A stretch of DNA of 64,000 nt from Taklimakanibacter sp050251035. GTDB taxonomy: Bacteria; Pseudomonadota; Alphaproteobacteria; Rhizobiales; Aestuariivirgaceae. The DNA is taken from the NCBI GenBank assembly GCA_050251035.1, contig JBFWNN010000003.1, forward strand, positions 1 through 64,000, read 5' to 3'. Position numbers and translations under genes: made by a program. The notes under the pieces were generated by a model. The model searched no databases. It saw nothing but the letters and a program-made list of their open reading frames with translations, and had not been told where the DNA came from. Within the stretch, counting starts at the first letter, position 1. Every line of letters starts with the position of its first letter. Below, in pieces: positions 8,142 through 19,476 of the stretch.

Positions 8142-9445
8142 ACGCGGCCAAGCATCAATCGGACGACAAGGCCGGACTGGCGGCGCGCCGCGCCGCCCTG
8201 GCCATTCTGTCGGCCATCCTCGAAGACGCGCGTCCCTTCGACGAGACGCTGATGCACGAGCATGCGAGGGGCCTCGCGCCGCGCGACCGCGCTTTCGTCA
8301 CCGCGCTGGTGCAGACCTGCCTGCGCCGCAAGGGCGAGAGCGAGGCGATCATCGCCCGTTTCCTGGCGAAGAAGCTGCCGCGCAAATCCGGCGCGGCTTC
8401 GCTGATCCTGCTTCTCGGCGCCGTCCAGCTCCTCTATCTCGCAACGCCGGCGCATGCGGCGATCGATCTCGCCGTGACGCTGGCGCGCGCGGACCGCGAC
8501 GCCCGTCATTTCGCCAATCTCGTCAACGCGGTCCTGCGCAAGCTCGCCGATGTGAAGCCGATCGACCGGCCGCGCCTCAATGTACCGGACTGGCTGTGGC
8601 GGCGCTGGGTGGAAGCCCATGGCCGCGAGACGGCCGAGGCGCTCGCGCGCGCCCATCTCGACGAGCCGGCGCTCGATCTCTCGGTCAGGTCGGCGCCCGA
8701 GGAGTGGGCGAAAGCTTTGGGCGGCAGCGTCCTGCCGACAGGCTCCGTGCGGCTTCGCGAGAGATCGGGCGCGATCGAAACTCTCGCCGGCTTCGATGAT
8801 GGCGCCTGGTGGGTGCAGGATGCCGCCGCCGCTTTGCCGGTGCGGCTCCTGGGCGATGTGGCAGGCCGGACGGTGCTCGATCTCTGCTCAGCGCCCGGCG
8901 GCAAGACGGCGCAGCTCGCCGCCAAGGGCGCCAAGGTGACGGCGGTCGATCAGTCGGCGCCGCGCATGGCGCGCGTCGGTGAGAATCTCGATCGCCTGAA
9001 GCTTGCGGCCGAGCTCCATGTCACCGATGTCCTGGCCTTTCCCGCCGACAGGCTCTTCGACGGGGTGCTGCTCGATGCGCCCTGCTCGGCCACCGGCACG
9101 ATCCGCCGCCACCCGGAACTGCCCTGGATCAAGAGCGAGACGCAGATCGTCGAGCTTACGCAGCTGCAGGCGAGCCTCCTCGCGCAGGCGGCGAAGTTCG
9201 TGGCGCCCGGCGGCCACCTCGTCTACTGCACCTGCTCGCTCGAGCCCGAGGAGGGCGAGGCGCAGGTCGAAGGCTTTCTCGCGCGCCATCCCGGCTATCG
9301 CCGCCTGCCCCTGACCACGGACGATGTCGCGGGGCAAAGCCAGTTCGTCACCGCCCCAGGTGACCTGCGCACGTTGCCGTCGATGAATATCGGCGCGGAT
9401 CAAGGGCTTGACGGCTTCTACGCGGCGCGCCTCGTCAGGCTGTGA
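8132..9445 (+). CDS. rsmB: 16S rRNA m5C967 methyltransferase RsmB
   Basis: This 437-aa protein has an N-terminal NusB-like RNA-binding domain (about residues 10-140) and a C-terminal RNA m5C methyltransferase domain. Motif I is LDLCSAPGGKT, motif IV DAPCSATGTIRRHPE and motif VI YCTCSLEPEE; the Cys of the PC and TCS motifs act in catalysis. It is predicted to methylate C967 of 16S rRNA. The GTG/ATG region overlaps the htpX end. Confidence 0.93.
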   Translation: MGLNAAKHQSDDKAGLAARRAALAILSAILEDARPFDETLMHEHARGLAPRDRAFVTALVQTCLRRKGESEAIIARFLAKKLPRKSGAASLILLLGAVQLLYLATPAHAAIDLAVTLARADRDARHFANLVNAVLRKLADVKPIDRPRLNVPDWLWRRWVEAHGRETAEALARAHLDEPALDLSVRSAPEEWAKALGGSVLPTGSVRLRERSGAIETLAGFDDGAWWVQDAAAALPVRLLGDVAGRTVLDLCSAPGGKTAQLAAKGAKVTAVDQSAPRMARVGENLDRLKLAAELHVTDVLAFPADRLFDGVLLDAPCSATGTIRRHPELPWIKSETQIVELTQLQASLLAQAAKFVAPGGHLVYCTCSLEPEEGEAQVEGFLARHPGYRRLPLTTDDVAGQSQFVTAPGDLRTLPSMNIGADQGLDGFYAARLVRL

Positions 9446-9532
9446 AATCCCGTTAGCCAATCCTTAACCTTAAGCTCATCCAATGGCCGGGCAGCCCCAC
9501 CCGTCCCCTGATAGAGCCGTTGACCGACGCCC

Positions 9533-11224
9533 ATGTTGCGTGCCCTGGAGTCCCGTTTCGAAATGTTCGGCGCCCTTCGGGCGGCGCTCGGGGCCACATT
9601 ACAACCTATTGAAAAGGCGCAAGATCTGGGAAGCCGGCTGCTGCGGCGCTGGCGCCCGTCGAAACTCGTGCGGCCGATCATCCCGCTCGTCCTCGGCAAT
9701 CCCGAGCTCGGCCGGCAGATCTACCGCAACCGTTTCGTGCTGGCCGGGCAAGCGGTCTCCGGCGGCACCCAGAGCATCTTCGCCAAGCCGGTGCTCGAGC
9801 CGGCCTGGCTCATCGAGCTCCATGGCTTCGCCTGGCTCGCCCATCTCGAGGCGGCGGGCTCGGCCATGCATCGCGCCTATGCGCGCACCCTCGTCCTCGA
9901 CTGGATGGCTGACACGCGCAACTGCCCCAAGGAAGCGAAGGCCCCCGATGTCGCGGCGGTGCGGCTGATGGCGCTGGTGCGCCATGCACCCTTCCTGCTC
10001 AAGGGGGCCGGCTCTACCTTCGAGGACAAGTTCCTGCGCCTCATCGCGCGCGAGACGGCGCAGATGGCGCATGAGCCCGGACGCATCGAGCAGGCGCTGG
10101 CGCTGGCTTATGCGGTGACGGCCTTCGAATCCTCCGCCACCTTCCGCAGCCACGCCTATGAGCGGCTGGAGACGGCGATCGCCGAGCAGATCCTGCCCGA
10201 TGGCGGCCATGCCTCGCGCAATCCGGCGACGCTGCTCAAGCTGCTCCTCGATCTCGTGCCCTTGCGCTCCGCCATCATTGCCGGCCGCGAGCCCTTGCCG
10301 CAGCGTCTCCATGCCGGGCTCGAGCGCATGCTGCCGATGCTGCGCTTCTTCTCGCATGGCGATGACGGCCTCGCCGTCATCCAGGGCGTCGCCGATCCCG
10401 CGGTGCGCGAGATGCGCGCCGTCTTCGGCCAGGACACGACGCTTGGCCGGCCGGTCTCGCTCGCCGCCTATTCGGGCTTCAGCCGCATGGCGCATGGCGG
10501 CGCCACCGTCATCACCGATTTCGGACCGGACGCCGCCTGCCTCGGTCCGCTCGCTTTCGAATTCTCCGACGGCCCGCAGCGCATCGTGGTCAATTGCGGG
10601 CTGCCGGCCGACGGCTCGAAACGCTGGATCTATGCCGCCTCGGGACCGGCGGCGCACAACACGCTGAGCCTCGACTCCTATGCGGTAGAGAAGGCGCAAG
10701 GGCCCTGGAGCTGGCTGACCGGCGGCTCGCGCAAGGCCGACGGCGAGCGGCGGGGCGTCAGCGAGGCGGGCGGCTTCGGCACGTTCTTTCGCGGCGGCAA
10801 TGTGCTCGCCGGCAATCTCCTGCATGAGCGCGACCTCTATCTGGCGATCGCCGGCGATGATTTCCGCGGCGAGGACCGGCTCGTCCACGATGCCGCGAGC
10901 GATCAGGCCTTGATCGGCCTGCCCTATGTGCTGCGCTTCCATCTTCACCCGTCGGTCAAGGCGACCTTGTCCAAGGACGGCGAGACGGTGATGCTGATGC
11001 TCGCCAACCGCACCGCCTGGCGTTTCGCCGCCAAGGGCTGCGTCATCGATCTCGCCGACAGCGTCTACCTGGCGGGCCTGCCGCAGCCGCGGCGCACTCA
11101 GCAGATCGTGCTCAAGGGCGTCATCGGCCGGCATGACCGGGTGAGCTGGGCCTTCAAGCGCCTGGCCAAGCGCGACAAGCGCGAAACGCAGCAGACGCCT
11201 TCCGCGCCCGAACTGCCCTTCTGA
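9533..11224 (+). CDS. Heparinase II/III family protein
   Basis: This 563-aa protein has an alpha-helical toroid N-terminal half and a beta-rich C-terminal heparinase II/III-like domain. Landmarks include LPDGGHASRNPATLLKLL, a Tyr/His-containing segment SGPAAHNTLSLDSYAV and YVLRFHLHPSVKATLS. The family covers polysaccharide lyases. In Rhizobiales this gene sits next to rsmB and purH in many genomes, with no demonstrated substrate. No clear signal peptide is seen, so export is uncertain. A REP-like element separates it from purH. Confidence 0.88.
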   Translation: MLRALESRFEMFGALRAALGATLQPIEKAQDLGSRLLRRWRPSKLVRPIIPLVLGNPELGRQIYRNRFVLAGQAVSGGTQSIFAKPVLEPAWLIELHGFAWLAHLEAAGSAMHRAYARTLVLDWMADTRNCPKEAKAPDVAAVRLMALVRHAPFLLKGAGSTFEDKFLRLIARETAQMAHEPGRIEQALALAYAVTAFESSATFRSHAYERLETAIAEQILPDGGHASRNPATLLKLLLDLVPLRSAIIAGREPLPQRLHAGLERMLPMLRFFSHGDDGLAVIQGVADPAVREMRAVFGQDTTLGRPVSLAAYSGFSRMAHGGATVITDFGPDAACLGPLAFEFSDGPQRIVVNCGLPADGSKRWIYAASGPAAHNTLSLDSYAVEKAQGPWSWLTGGSRKADGERRGVSEAGGFGTFFRGGNVLAGNLLHERDLYLAIAGDDFRGEDRLVHDAASDQALIGLPYVLRFHLHPSVKATLSKDGETVMLMLANRTAWRFAAKGCVIDLADSVYLAGLPQPRRTQQIVLKGVIGRHDRVSWAFKRLAKRDKRETQQTPSAPELPF

Positions 11225-11310
11225 GGCCCGCGCTTCAATATTGAGTCTGCGGGCACCTGTGCTAGAGCACGGCCGCACGTTCCTCGTGCCGAGGTGGCCG
11301 ATTAACCCAC

Positions 11311-11406
11311 TCGTCATGGCCGCCCTTGAGGCGGCCATCCAGTCCATCATGCGGGCAGTTGCATGACGACGAGTCTGGATGGCCGGGTCAGGCCCGGCCA
11401 TGACGA
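11311..11406. repeat. REP/BIME-like paired palindromic element
   Basis: Two 32-nt units (11311-11342 and 11375-11406) face each other as inverted repeats. Each unit is itself a hairpin built on GGCCGCCC or GGCCGGG stems, and both share the TCGTCATGGCCG outer end. Between them is a 32-nt spacer. The layout is that of a bacterial interspersed mosaic element. It lies between the heparinase and purH genes and may also act as a terminator. Confidence 0.75.
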
Positions 11407-11454
11407 AGGGAAAATGCGCCTCAGGATGAGGGCAGAAACGATAGGACTTGCCTC

Positions 11455-13035
<1,581 letters not shown>

Positions 13036-13071
13036 GACGACAACCGCGCCGCGCTTTGCTAAGACAAGGCC

Positions 13072-14463
13072 ATGGTGACGGATGTGAACCTGGCCAGCCC
13101 CGAGGACACGAGCCTCCTGCCCGGCCTGACCACGGGCGAGCTGGGCTTGCGCCTGAAAACCCTGGTGCGCTTGCGCTGGCTCGCGGTCGCCGGCCAGACG
13201 GCGGCGGTCGTCCTGGTACATTGGGGCCTGGGCTTCGATCTCCCGGTCGGCTGGTGCCTGGCCGCGATCGCCTTGTCCGCCTGGCTCAACATCTTCCTCA
13301 CCCTGCGCTGGCGCGGCAATCTGCTCACCGACCGCAATGCCGCGCTGCTCCTCGGCTACGACATCCTGCAGCTGGCGCTGCTGCTCTATCTCACCGGCGG
13401 CCTGCAGAATCCCTTTGCCTTCCTGTTCCTCGTGCCGGTCACCGTCTCGGCAACCTCGCTCCCGATCAAATGGACCCTGGTCCTCTCCGCCATCGCCTTC
13501 ATCTGCGCGAGCTTCCTCGCTTTCGATCACTTCCCCTTGCCGTGGTTCGCCGAGGCGCCGCTCGCACTGCCGACGATCTACATCGTCGGCATGTGGACGG
13601 CGCTGGTGAGCGGGGCGGTCTTCTCGGCCATCTATGCGCGCCGCATCGCCGAGGAGGCGCGCCAGATGTCGGCCGCCTTGTCCGCCACCGAACTCGTGCT
13701 CGCCCGCGAGCAGCGCCTCTCGGCGCTCGACGGCCTGGCCGCCGCGGCCGCGCATGAGCTCGGCACGCCGCTCGCCACCATCGCCCTGGTCGCCAAGGAA
13801 CTGAAGCGCGAATTGCCGGCGGGCGGCCACACGGCTGAGGATATCGATCTCCTGATCAGCCAGGCGGCGCGCTGCCGCGAGATCCTGTCCCGCCTCGCCA
13901 ACCGCGACACGCCGGCCGATGCCATCATGGCGCAGGCGAAGCTGCCGGTGATGCTGGAGGACATCGTGGCGCCGCTGCGCGGCTCGGACGTGACCATTGC
14001 CGTCGATGCCCGCGCCGCCGATGACGGCAAGCCGAAGAGCGCCGGCGAGCCGGTCTTCGCGCGCAATCCCGCCATCACCTACGGGCTCGGCAATCTGATC
14101 GAGAATGCCGCCGACTTCGCCACCACCCGCGTCGACGTCGAGGCGCGCTGGTCGGCTTCCGACATCACCATCACGGTGCGCGACGACGGGCCGGGCTTCT
14201 CGCAGGACATCATCGACCGCCTGGGCGACCCCTTCGTCACCTCGCGCAAGGGCTATGGCCCGGGCGATCCGGGCGATGCGGCCGGGCGTCATGAGGGCAT
14301 GGGCCTCGGTTTCTTCATCGCCAAGACGCTGCTCGAGCGTTCCGGCGCCCAGGTGGCGCTCGCCAACCGCGCCTATCCCGATCACGGCGCCAGCGTGCGC
14401 ATTTCCTGGCCGCGCCAGAGGGTCGACATGGCGTTGCGTAATCCGGTTGCAAGTGGGGTTTGA
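13072..14463 (+). CDS. regB: Redox-responsive sensor histidine kinase RegB/ActS
   Basis: This 463-aa membrane kinase has six N-terminal TM segments that include the RegB quinone-site signature GGLQNPFAFLFL. The phospho-acceptor His is in AAAHELGTPLATI (about residue 228), and a conserved Cys in AARCREIL (about residue 268) corresponds to the redox-active RegB cysteine. The HATPase region has NLIENAADFA, DDGPGF and GMGLGFFIAKTLLERSGA. It is predicted to sense the quinone pool or redox state and phosphorylate the RegA-type regulator encoded 48 bp downstream. A short G-rich spacer separates the two. Confidence 0.93.
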   Translation: MVTDVNLASPEDTSLLPGLTTGELGLRLKTLVRLRWLAVAGQTAAVVLVHWGLGFDLPVGWCLAAIALSAWLNIFLTLRWRGNLLTDRNAALLLGYDILQLALLLYLTGGLQNPFAFLFLVPVTVSATSLPIKWTLVLSAIAFICASFLAFDHFPLPWFAEAPLALPTIYIVGMWTALVSGAVFSAIYARRIAEEARQMSAALSATELVLAREQRLSALDGLAAAAAHELGTPLATIALVAKELKRELPAGGHTAEDIDLLISQAARCREILSRLANRDTPADAIMAQAKLPVMLEDIVAPLRGSDVTIAVDARAADDGKPKSAGEPVFARNPAITYGLGNLIENAADFATTRVDVEARWSASDITITVRDDGPGFSQDIIDRLGDPFVTSRKGYGPGDPGDAAGRHEGMGLGFFIAKTLLERSGAQVALANRAYPDHGASVRISWPRQRVDMALRNPVASGV

Positions 14464-14511
14464 GATGGGGAACTTAACCCCTATAAGGGGGCGGAAAGGA
14501 CGCGCATCTTG

Positions 14512-15057
14512 ATGACCGAAACCAGCCTGCCGCAGGACCTGACCCTTCTTCTCGTGGATGACGACAAGCCGTTTTTGACCCGGCTCGCCCGCGCCATGGA
14601 GACGCGCGGCTTTGCCGTGCGCATGGCCGAGACGGTGGCCGAGGGGGTCGAGCAGGTGAAGAAGGAGCCGCCGGGCTACGCCGTGGTCGATCTCAGGCTG
14701 GGCGACGGCAACGGCCTCGACGTCATCGAGGCGCTGCATCGCTCCAGGCCCGATGCCCGCGCCGTGGTGCTGACCGGCTATGGCAATATCGCGACCGCCG
14801 TGACCGCGGTGAAGCTCGGCGCCATCGACTATCTGGCGAAGCCCGCCGACGCCGATGCGGTCTACAGCGCGCTCACCGGTTCGGGCGGCGCCCGCGCCGC
14901 TCTGCCGGAGAATCCGATGTCGGCCGACCGGGTGCGCTGGGAGCATATCCAGCGCGTCTATGAATTGTGCAACCGCAATGTCTCGGAGACGGCGCGCCGT
15001 CTCAACATGCATCGCCGCACCTTGCAGCGCATCCTCGCCAAGCGCGCCCCGAAGTGA
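14512..15057 (+). CDS. regA: Response regulator RegA/ActR (PrrA family)
   Basis: This 181-aa regulator has a receiver domain with DDD near residue 16, the phospho-acceptor Asp in VVDLRLGDGNG (about residue 60), and Thr/Lys in VLTGYG and YLAKPAD. The C-terminal Fis-like helix-turn-helix is NVSETARRLNMHRRTLQRIL, the RegA/ActR hallmark. ATG at 14512 is preferred over the adjacent TTG at 14509; GAAAGGA lies upstream. With RegB it should control redox-dependent genes for respiration, carbon and nitrogen metabolism. Confidence 0.94.
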   Translation: MTETSLPQDLTLLLVDDDKPFLTRLARAMETRGFAVRMAETVAEGVEQVKKEPPGYAVVDLRLGDGNGLDVIEALHRSRPDARAVVLTGYGNIATAVTAVKLGAIDYLAKPADADAVYSALTGSGGARAALPENPMSADRVRWEHIQRVYELCNRNVSETARRLNMHRRTLQRILAKRAPK

Positions 15058-15084
15058 CCGCCTGCTATCGGATCACAGGCGCCG

Positions 15085-15543
15085 TCAAAGCAGGTTCTCC
15101 GGGTCATAGAGCCCGTGCAGCCTGAGCGCCGCGGCGCGGGCGAAGGCCAGCGTCATCGCCTTGCGGCGTGAGGCATGGAGCAGATGCTCGGCCGGGTCGC
15201 GCTGGATCTCCGCCCCCCAGGCGTCGGCGATGATGAGGCCCGCTTCCGCCGGCATGATCTCGGGCATGAGCTCGGTGGTGATGGCGAAATAGAGCCGGTC
15301 GCAGAAATCGCGGTATTCCGGCCATTTGAGATCGGCGCGGAAATCCTGGAGCGACGACTTGATCTCGACGATCCACAGCTGGCCGGATGGCGACAGCCCC
15401 AGGACGTCGACGCGCCGGCCGGAGGCGAGGGTGAATTCCGTGAGGGTTGCGAAGCCCGCGGCGCGCAGATGCCGGCACACGCCTTTCTGGATGGCGGCGG
15501 CGGTGGGTGATTGGCGCCCGTCGGGCTTGATCAAAGGTATCAT
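15085..15543 (-). CDS. mmcB: MmcB family DNA repair protein (putative nuclease)
   Basis: This 152-aa protein matches MmcB (DUF1052-like), a SOS-regulated alphaproteobacterial factor needed for mitomycin C resistance. It has a PD-(D/E)XK-like core: RRVDVLGLSPSGQLWIVEIKSS contains the Asp and the E-x-K of the nuclease fold, followed by KWPEYRDFCDRLYFA. The ATG at 15543 gives the family length. No LexA box was confidently identified upstream by eye. Convergent with regA. Confidence 0.88.
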   Translation of the reverse strand: MIPLIKPDGRQSPTAAAIQKGVCRHLRAAGFATLTEFTLASGRRVDVLGLSPSGQLWIVEIKSSLQDFRADLKWPEYRDFCDRLYFAITTELMPEIMPAEAGLIIADAWGAEIQRDPAEHLLHASRRKAMTLAFARAAALRLHGLYDPENLL

Positions 15544-15670
15544 GCGGAGATCATAATTCAGGCTTGTTGGGACCTGAGCTTTCCATCTAATGTTTCGCCT
15601 CAAATCACCGACCCGGTCAACCGGGCGAGAGCGGGCTCCTGCTCGCTGCTGACAAAAGGGGAAGTGCCTT

Positions 15671-16228
15671 ATGGGCGGATTGCTCGCGCTGAGCCGCTGG
15701 ATCGATGCGGTCACCGCATTCATTGGTCGTCACGTCATCTGGCTGATCCTTGCCGCCATCCTGGTCTCGGCCATCAATGCGGTCATCCGCAAGGCCTTCG
15801 ACATGAGCTCGAATGCCTGGCTCGAATTGCAATGGTACCTGTTCGGCGCCGTCTTCATGGTGGCCGCCGCCTACACGCTGCAGAGGAACGAGCATATCCG
15901 CATCGACATCGTTTCCGGCCGCCTGTCGCAGCGGACGCGCAACTGGATCGACATCTTCGGCCATGTGCTGATGCTCCTGCCTTTCGCCGCCTTGATGGTC
16001 TATGAGAGCATTCCGTTCGCCTGGAGCGCCTGGCGCTCGGGCGAGATGTCTGGCTCGGCCGGCGGCCTCATCATCTGGCCGACGCGCGCCTTCATCCTGG
16101 CGGGCTTCTTCCTGCTCTTCATCCAGGGCATTTCCGAACTGATCAAGCGCATCGCCGTCATGCGCGGGCTCATTCCCGATCCGCATCCGCAGCACGGCCA
16201 TCACGCGCCGCTCGAGCCGCAGCCATAG
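15671..16228 (+). CDS. dctQ: TRAP transporter small permease subunit (DctQ)
   Basis: This 185-aa membrane protein has four TM helices and the DctQ core (SSNAWLELQWYLFGAVFMVAAAYTLQRNEHIRIDIV). AAAAGGGG precedes the start. It pairs with the large permease that begins 18 bp downstream to form the membrane part of a secondary, ion-driven TRAP transporter for an organic acid. The ligand cannot be read; the gene family resembles the mannitol/chloroaromatic and alpha-keto acid type. Confidence 0.92.
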   Translation: MGGLLALSRWIDAVTAFIGRHVIWLILAAILVSAINAVIRKAFDMSSNAWLELQWYLFGAVFMVAAAYTLQRNEHIRIDIVSGRLSQRTRNWIDIFGHVLMLLPFAALMVYESIPFAWSAWRSGEMSGSAGGLIIWPTRAFILAGFFLLFIQGISELIKRIAVMRGLIPDPHPQHGHHAPLEPQP

Positions 16229-16246
16229 CCGGGGAGGCCCCATGGC

Positions 16247-18178
16247 ATGACCGCCTTCCTCATCGAGAACATGGCGCCGATCATGTTCGCCGCCCTGGTG
16301 ATCTTCCTCCTGCTCGGCTATCCGGTCGCCTTCTCTCTGGCTTTCGTCGGCCTGGCCTTCGGCGCGCTCGGCATCTATCTGGGCCTCTTCCCGCCCAACC
16401 TGCTGCAGGCCTTGCCCGACCGCGTTTTCGGCATCATGGCGAACGAGACGCTGCTCGCCATTCCCTTCTTCACCTTCATGGGGCTCATCCTCGAGCGATC
16501 CGGCATGGCCGAAGACCTGCTCGACACCGCGGGCAAGCTCTTCGGCCCGGTCAGGGGCGGTGTCGCCTATGCGGTGATCTTCGTCGGCGCTCTTCTCGCT
16601 GCGACGACCGGCGTCGTCGCCGCCTCCGTCATCGCCATGGGACTGATCTCGCTGCCCATCATGCTGCGCTACGGCTATGACCGGCGCATGGCGGCGGGCG
16701 TGATCACCGCCTCGGGGACCTTGGCGCAGATCATCCCGCCGAGCCTCGTCCTCATCATCCTCGCCGACCAGCTCGGCCGCTCGGTCGGCGACATGTATAC
16801 GGGCGCCATCATCCCGGGCCTCGCGCTCACCGCGCTCTATATGACCTACGTCTTCATCATGACGATGATCTTTCCCAAAGCGGCGCCGGCGCTGCCGGTC
16901 GAGGCGCGCTCCTTCGGCGCGGGTGCCGACTATGGTCCGGTCCTCACTGCGGTCGTCTTCCCGCTGGTGCTGGTGCTCTGGGGCATGATCGTGCTGTTCG
17001 CGCCCAAGCTCGGCATAGATCTCATCGATGGCTTCGTGTCGGGAGTGAGCGAGAGGATCGAGGCGCGCTTCATCGGCGAGGGCTCGCGCATGCTGACGAT
17101 GCTCGGCGCTTTCGCCGTCGTTTATCTCGCCTATGTCGCGGCGCTGCGTTATCTGCCGAGAATTCTGTCGACGATCCTCGGCGCGTTGTTCCTGCTTCTG
17201 GCCTTGGGCGTCCTGTGGAAAGCCGCCCAGGCCTTTCATGCGGGCTTCTTCGCATTGCCGCCGGCATCCGAGCGGGGCCTCGACTTCCTGCTCGATCTCA
17301 TCGCCTGGATCGCCGGCGAATGGGTCTATTTCGTCGCGCTCCTGGGGCTCATCGGCGGCGGCGTGTCGCTTCTCAACGCGCCGTCGCGGCCGGTGGCGGG
17401 CGCGGTCTGGAAGATCATCGCCGATCTCCTGCCGCCACTCGTCCTCATCTTCCTGGTGCTCGGCACGATCTTCCAGGGCATCGCCACGCCGACCGAGGGC
17501 GGCGCCATGGGCGCGGCGGGGGCGCTGCTCCTGGCGCTGGCCCGCCGTCAGCTCAATTTCGGCCTCCTGCGTCAGGCGCTCGAGCAGACGACCAACCTGT
17601 CGGCCTTCGTCATCTTCATCCTGATCGGCGCCCGGGTCTTCTCGCTCACCTTCTATGGCGTCGACGGGCACAAATGGGTCGAGCATCTGCTGGTCAGCCT
17701 GCCGGGCGGCCAGCTCGGCTTCCTCATCTTCGTCAATCTGCTCGTCTTCGTGCTCGCCTTCTTCCTCGATTTCTTCGAGCTCGCGTTCATCATCGTGCCC
17801 TTGCTCGCGGGGCCGGCCGAAGCCCTGGGCATCGACCTCATCTGGTTCGGCGTGCTGCTCGGCATCAACATGCAGACGAGCTTCATGCATCCGCCGTTCG
17901 GCTTCGCGCTCTTCTATTTGCGTTCGGTGGCGCCGCGCGCGCCCTATAAGGACCGCATCACCGGCGCCACGCTGCAGCCCGTGACCACCGGGCAGATCTA
18001 TTGGGGCGCCGTGCCCTTCGTCGTCATCCAGCTCATCATGGTGGGGCTCGCCATCGCCTTCCCGGCGATGATCATGCACTACAAGGGCACAGGCCCCGAG
18101 GTCGATCCCTCGACCATCGAGATCACGGTGCCGACCGATGACAATGGCGATCTCATCGGCCCGCCGTCCTTCGATTGA
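16247..18178 (+). CDS. dctM: TRAP transporter large permease subunit (DctM), extended form
   Basis: This 643-aa permease is about 200 residues longer than a standard DctM (about 430). The N-terminal part shows the family motifs (NETLLAIPFFTFMGLILERSG, SGTLAQIIPPSLVLI). The C-terminal part has GIATPTEGGAMGAAGALLLA and QTSFMHPPFGFALFYLR. The extra part, about residues 225-390, adds several TM helices in the middle (YLPRILSTILGALFLLL, WVYFVALLGLIGGGVSLL). Extended DctM proteins of this size are known in the branch that pairs with TakP-like binding proteins, which fits the two SBPs encoded convergently downstream. Confidence 0.92.
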   Translation: MTAFLIENMAPIMFAALVIFLLLGYPVAFSLAFVGLAFGALGIYLGLFPPNLLQALPDRVFGIMANETLLAIPFFTFMGLILERSGMAEDLLDTAGKLFGPVRGGVAYAVIFVGALLAATTGVVAASVIAMGLISLPIMLRYGYDRRMAAGVITASGTLAQIIPPSLVLIILADQLGRSVGDMYTGAIIPGLALTALYMTYVFIMTMIFPKAAPALPVEARSFGAGADYGPVLTAVVFPLVLVLWGMIVLFAPKLGIDLIDGFVSGVSERIEARFIGEGSRMLTMLGAFAVVYLAYVAALRYLPRILSTILGALFLLLALGVLWKAAQAFHAGFFALPPASERGLDFLLDLIAWIAGEWVYFVALLGLIGGGVSLLNAPSRPVAGAVWKIIADLLPPLVLIFLVLGTIFQGIATPTEGGAMGAAGALLLALARRQLNFGLLRQALEQTTNLSAFVIFILIGARVFSLTFYGVDGHKWVEHLLVSLPGGQLGFLIFVNLLVFVLAFFLDFFELAFIIVPLLAGPAEALGIDLIWFGVLLGINMQTSFMHPPFGFALFYLRSVAPRAPYKDRITGATLQPVTTGQIYWGAVPFVVIQLIMVGLAIAFPAMIMHYKGTGPEVDPSTIEITVPTDDNGDLIGPPSFD

Positions 18179-18193
18179 AGCGCCGGGTGGAGA

Positions 18194-19291
18194 CTACAGC
18201 TGCTTCTTGCGCTGCTGCGACATCATGAAATTGTCGTAGGTTGCTTCCGACACCTGCTGCCACAGATAGCCGTCGGCGCGATAGGCCATCACCGCGTCAT
18301 GCACCTTCTTGAAGGCGGCGTTGGTGGCATTCATCTCGGCATAGGTTTCCTTCGCCGCATTGAAGCAGGCTTCCAGGATCTCGCCCGAGAACGGCCGGAG
18401 CTTGGCGCCGTCGGCGACGAGCTTCTTGAGCGCCGGCGGATTGAGATGGTCGTAGCGCGCCTGCATGGCGGTGTTGGCCAGCGCCGCCGCGCCGCTGATG
18501 ATCGCCTGATAGGTTTTCGGCAGTCCTTCCCATTTCGCCTTGTTGATGAAGAAGTGCAGCATGGGTCCGCCTTCCCACCAGCCGGGATAATAATAGAACG
18601 GCGCCACCTTGTTGAAACCGAGCTTCTGGTCGTCATAGGGGCCGACCCATTCGGCGGCATCGATCGTGCCCTTTTCCAGCGCCGGGTAGATGTCGCCGCC
18701 GGCGATCTGTTGCGGCACCACGCCGAGCTTGGCGATCACCTTGCCGCCAAAACCGCCGATGCGCATCTTGACGCCCTTCATGTCGGCGACCGTCTTGATC
18801 TCCTTGCGGAACCAGCCGCCCATCTGCGCGCCGGTATTGCCGCCGGGCAGCGCATAGATGTTATAGCCGGCATAGAACTCGTTCATGAGATCGATGCCGC
18901 CGCCCTCATACATCCAGGCATTCTGCTGGCGCGAATTGAGCCCGAAGGGAACGGCGGTGGCGAAGGCGAAGGTCGGATCCTTGCCCCAGTAATAATATGA
19001 GGCGGTGTGGGCCAATTCGAGCGTGCCGTCGCTCACCTTGTCGGCCGCCTGGAGACCCGGCACGATCTCGCCCGCCGGGAAACACTGAATCTGGAAGTTG
19101 CCGTCGGTGGCCTCGGCGACATTCTTGGCGAAGAGCTCGGCGACGCCGTAGATCGTATCGAGGCTCTTGGGGAAGCTCGAGGTCAGCCGCCATTTGAGCT
19201 GCGGCGCCGACTGCGCGATGGCGGGCGCCGCGAGGGATGCCGTAGCGGCAGCCGTTGTCCCTGCAGATGCGATGAATTTCCGGCGATCCAT
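18194..19291 (-). CDS. TRAP transporter substrate-binding protein, DctP/TakP-like (copy 1)
   Basis: This 365-aa periplasmic protein has a Tat-type signal (MDRRKFIASAGTTAAAT) cut near AIAQSAPQ. The mature part contains the SBP core: WRLTSSFPKSLDTIYG, MGGWFRKEI, MRIGGFGGKV and DAAEWVGPYDDQKLGFNKVAPFYYYPGWWEGG, the last being the TakP-family ligand and dimer region. It is convergent with dctM, 15 bp apart, and tandem with a close paralogue. It should deliver an organic anion, possibly a 2-oxoacid, to DctQM. Confidence 0.92.
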   Translation of the reverse strand: MDRRKFIASAGTTAAATASLAAPAIAQSAPQLKWRLTSSFPKSLDTIYGVAELFAKNVAEATDGNFQIQCFPAGEIVPGLQAADKVSDGTLELAHTASYYYWGKDPTFAFATAVPFGLNSRQQNAWMYEGGGIDLMNEFYAGYNIYALPGGNTGAQMGGWFRKEIKTVADMKGVKMRIGGFGGKVIAKLGVVPQQIAGGDIYPALEKGTIDAAEWVGPYDDQKLGFNKVAPFYYYPGWWEGGPMLHFFINKAKWEGLPKTYQAIISGAAALANTAMQARYDHLNPPALKKLVADGAKLRPFSGEILEACFNAAKETYAEMNATNAAFKKVHDAVMAYRADGYLWQQVSEATYDNFMMSQQRKKQL

Positions 19292-19476
19292 TCGTCAAAT
19301 CCTCCCATGGGCGGCGCCCTGCGCCGCGGCTGTTTCCTCGCGCGAACAACCCGTCTTCTTGCCGCGGGCCTGTCCGAGCCGCCTTTTATAAAGGCGGAAA
19401 GCGGACATTCAAAGATGTCTTGCGCAAATGATGAAGGCGGGGATTGCCATGGGCATCCCCGCTTCGTGTCGATGTC

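Noticed and set aside
9599..11401. 600-aa minus-strand open frame
   Set aside because: Antisense to the heparinase gene; no known motif and His/Arg-rich composition typical of complement reading.
15617..18079. 820-aa minus-strand open frame
   Set aside because: It is antisense to the DctQ/DctM genes, with composition of repeated acidic/basic runs expected from GC-rich complement; no domain is visible.
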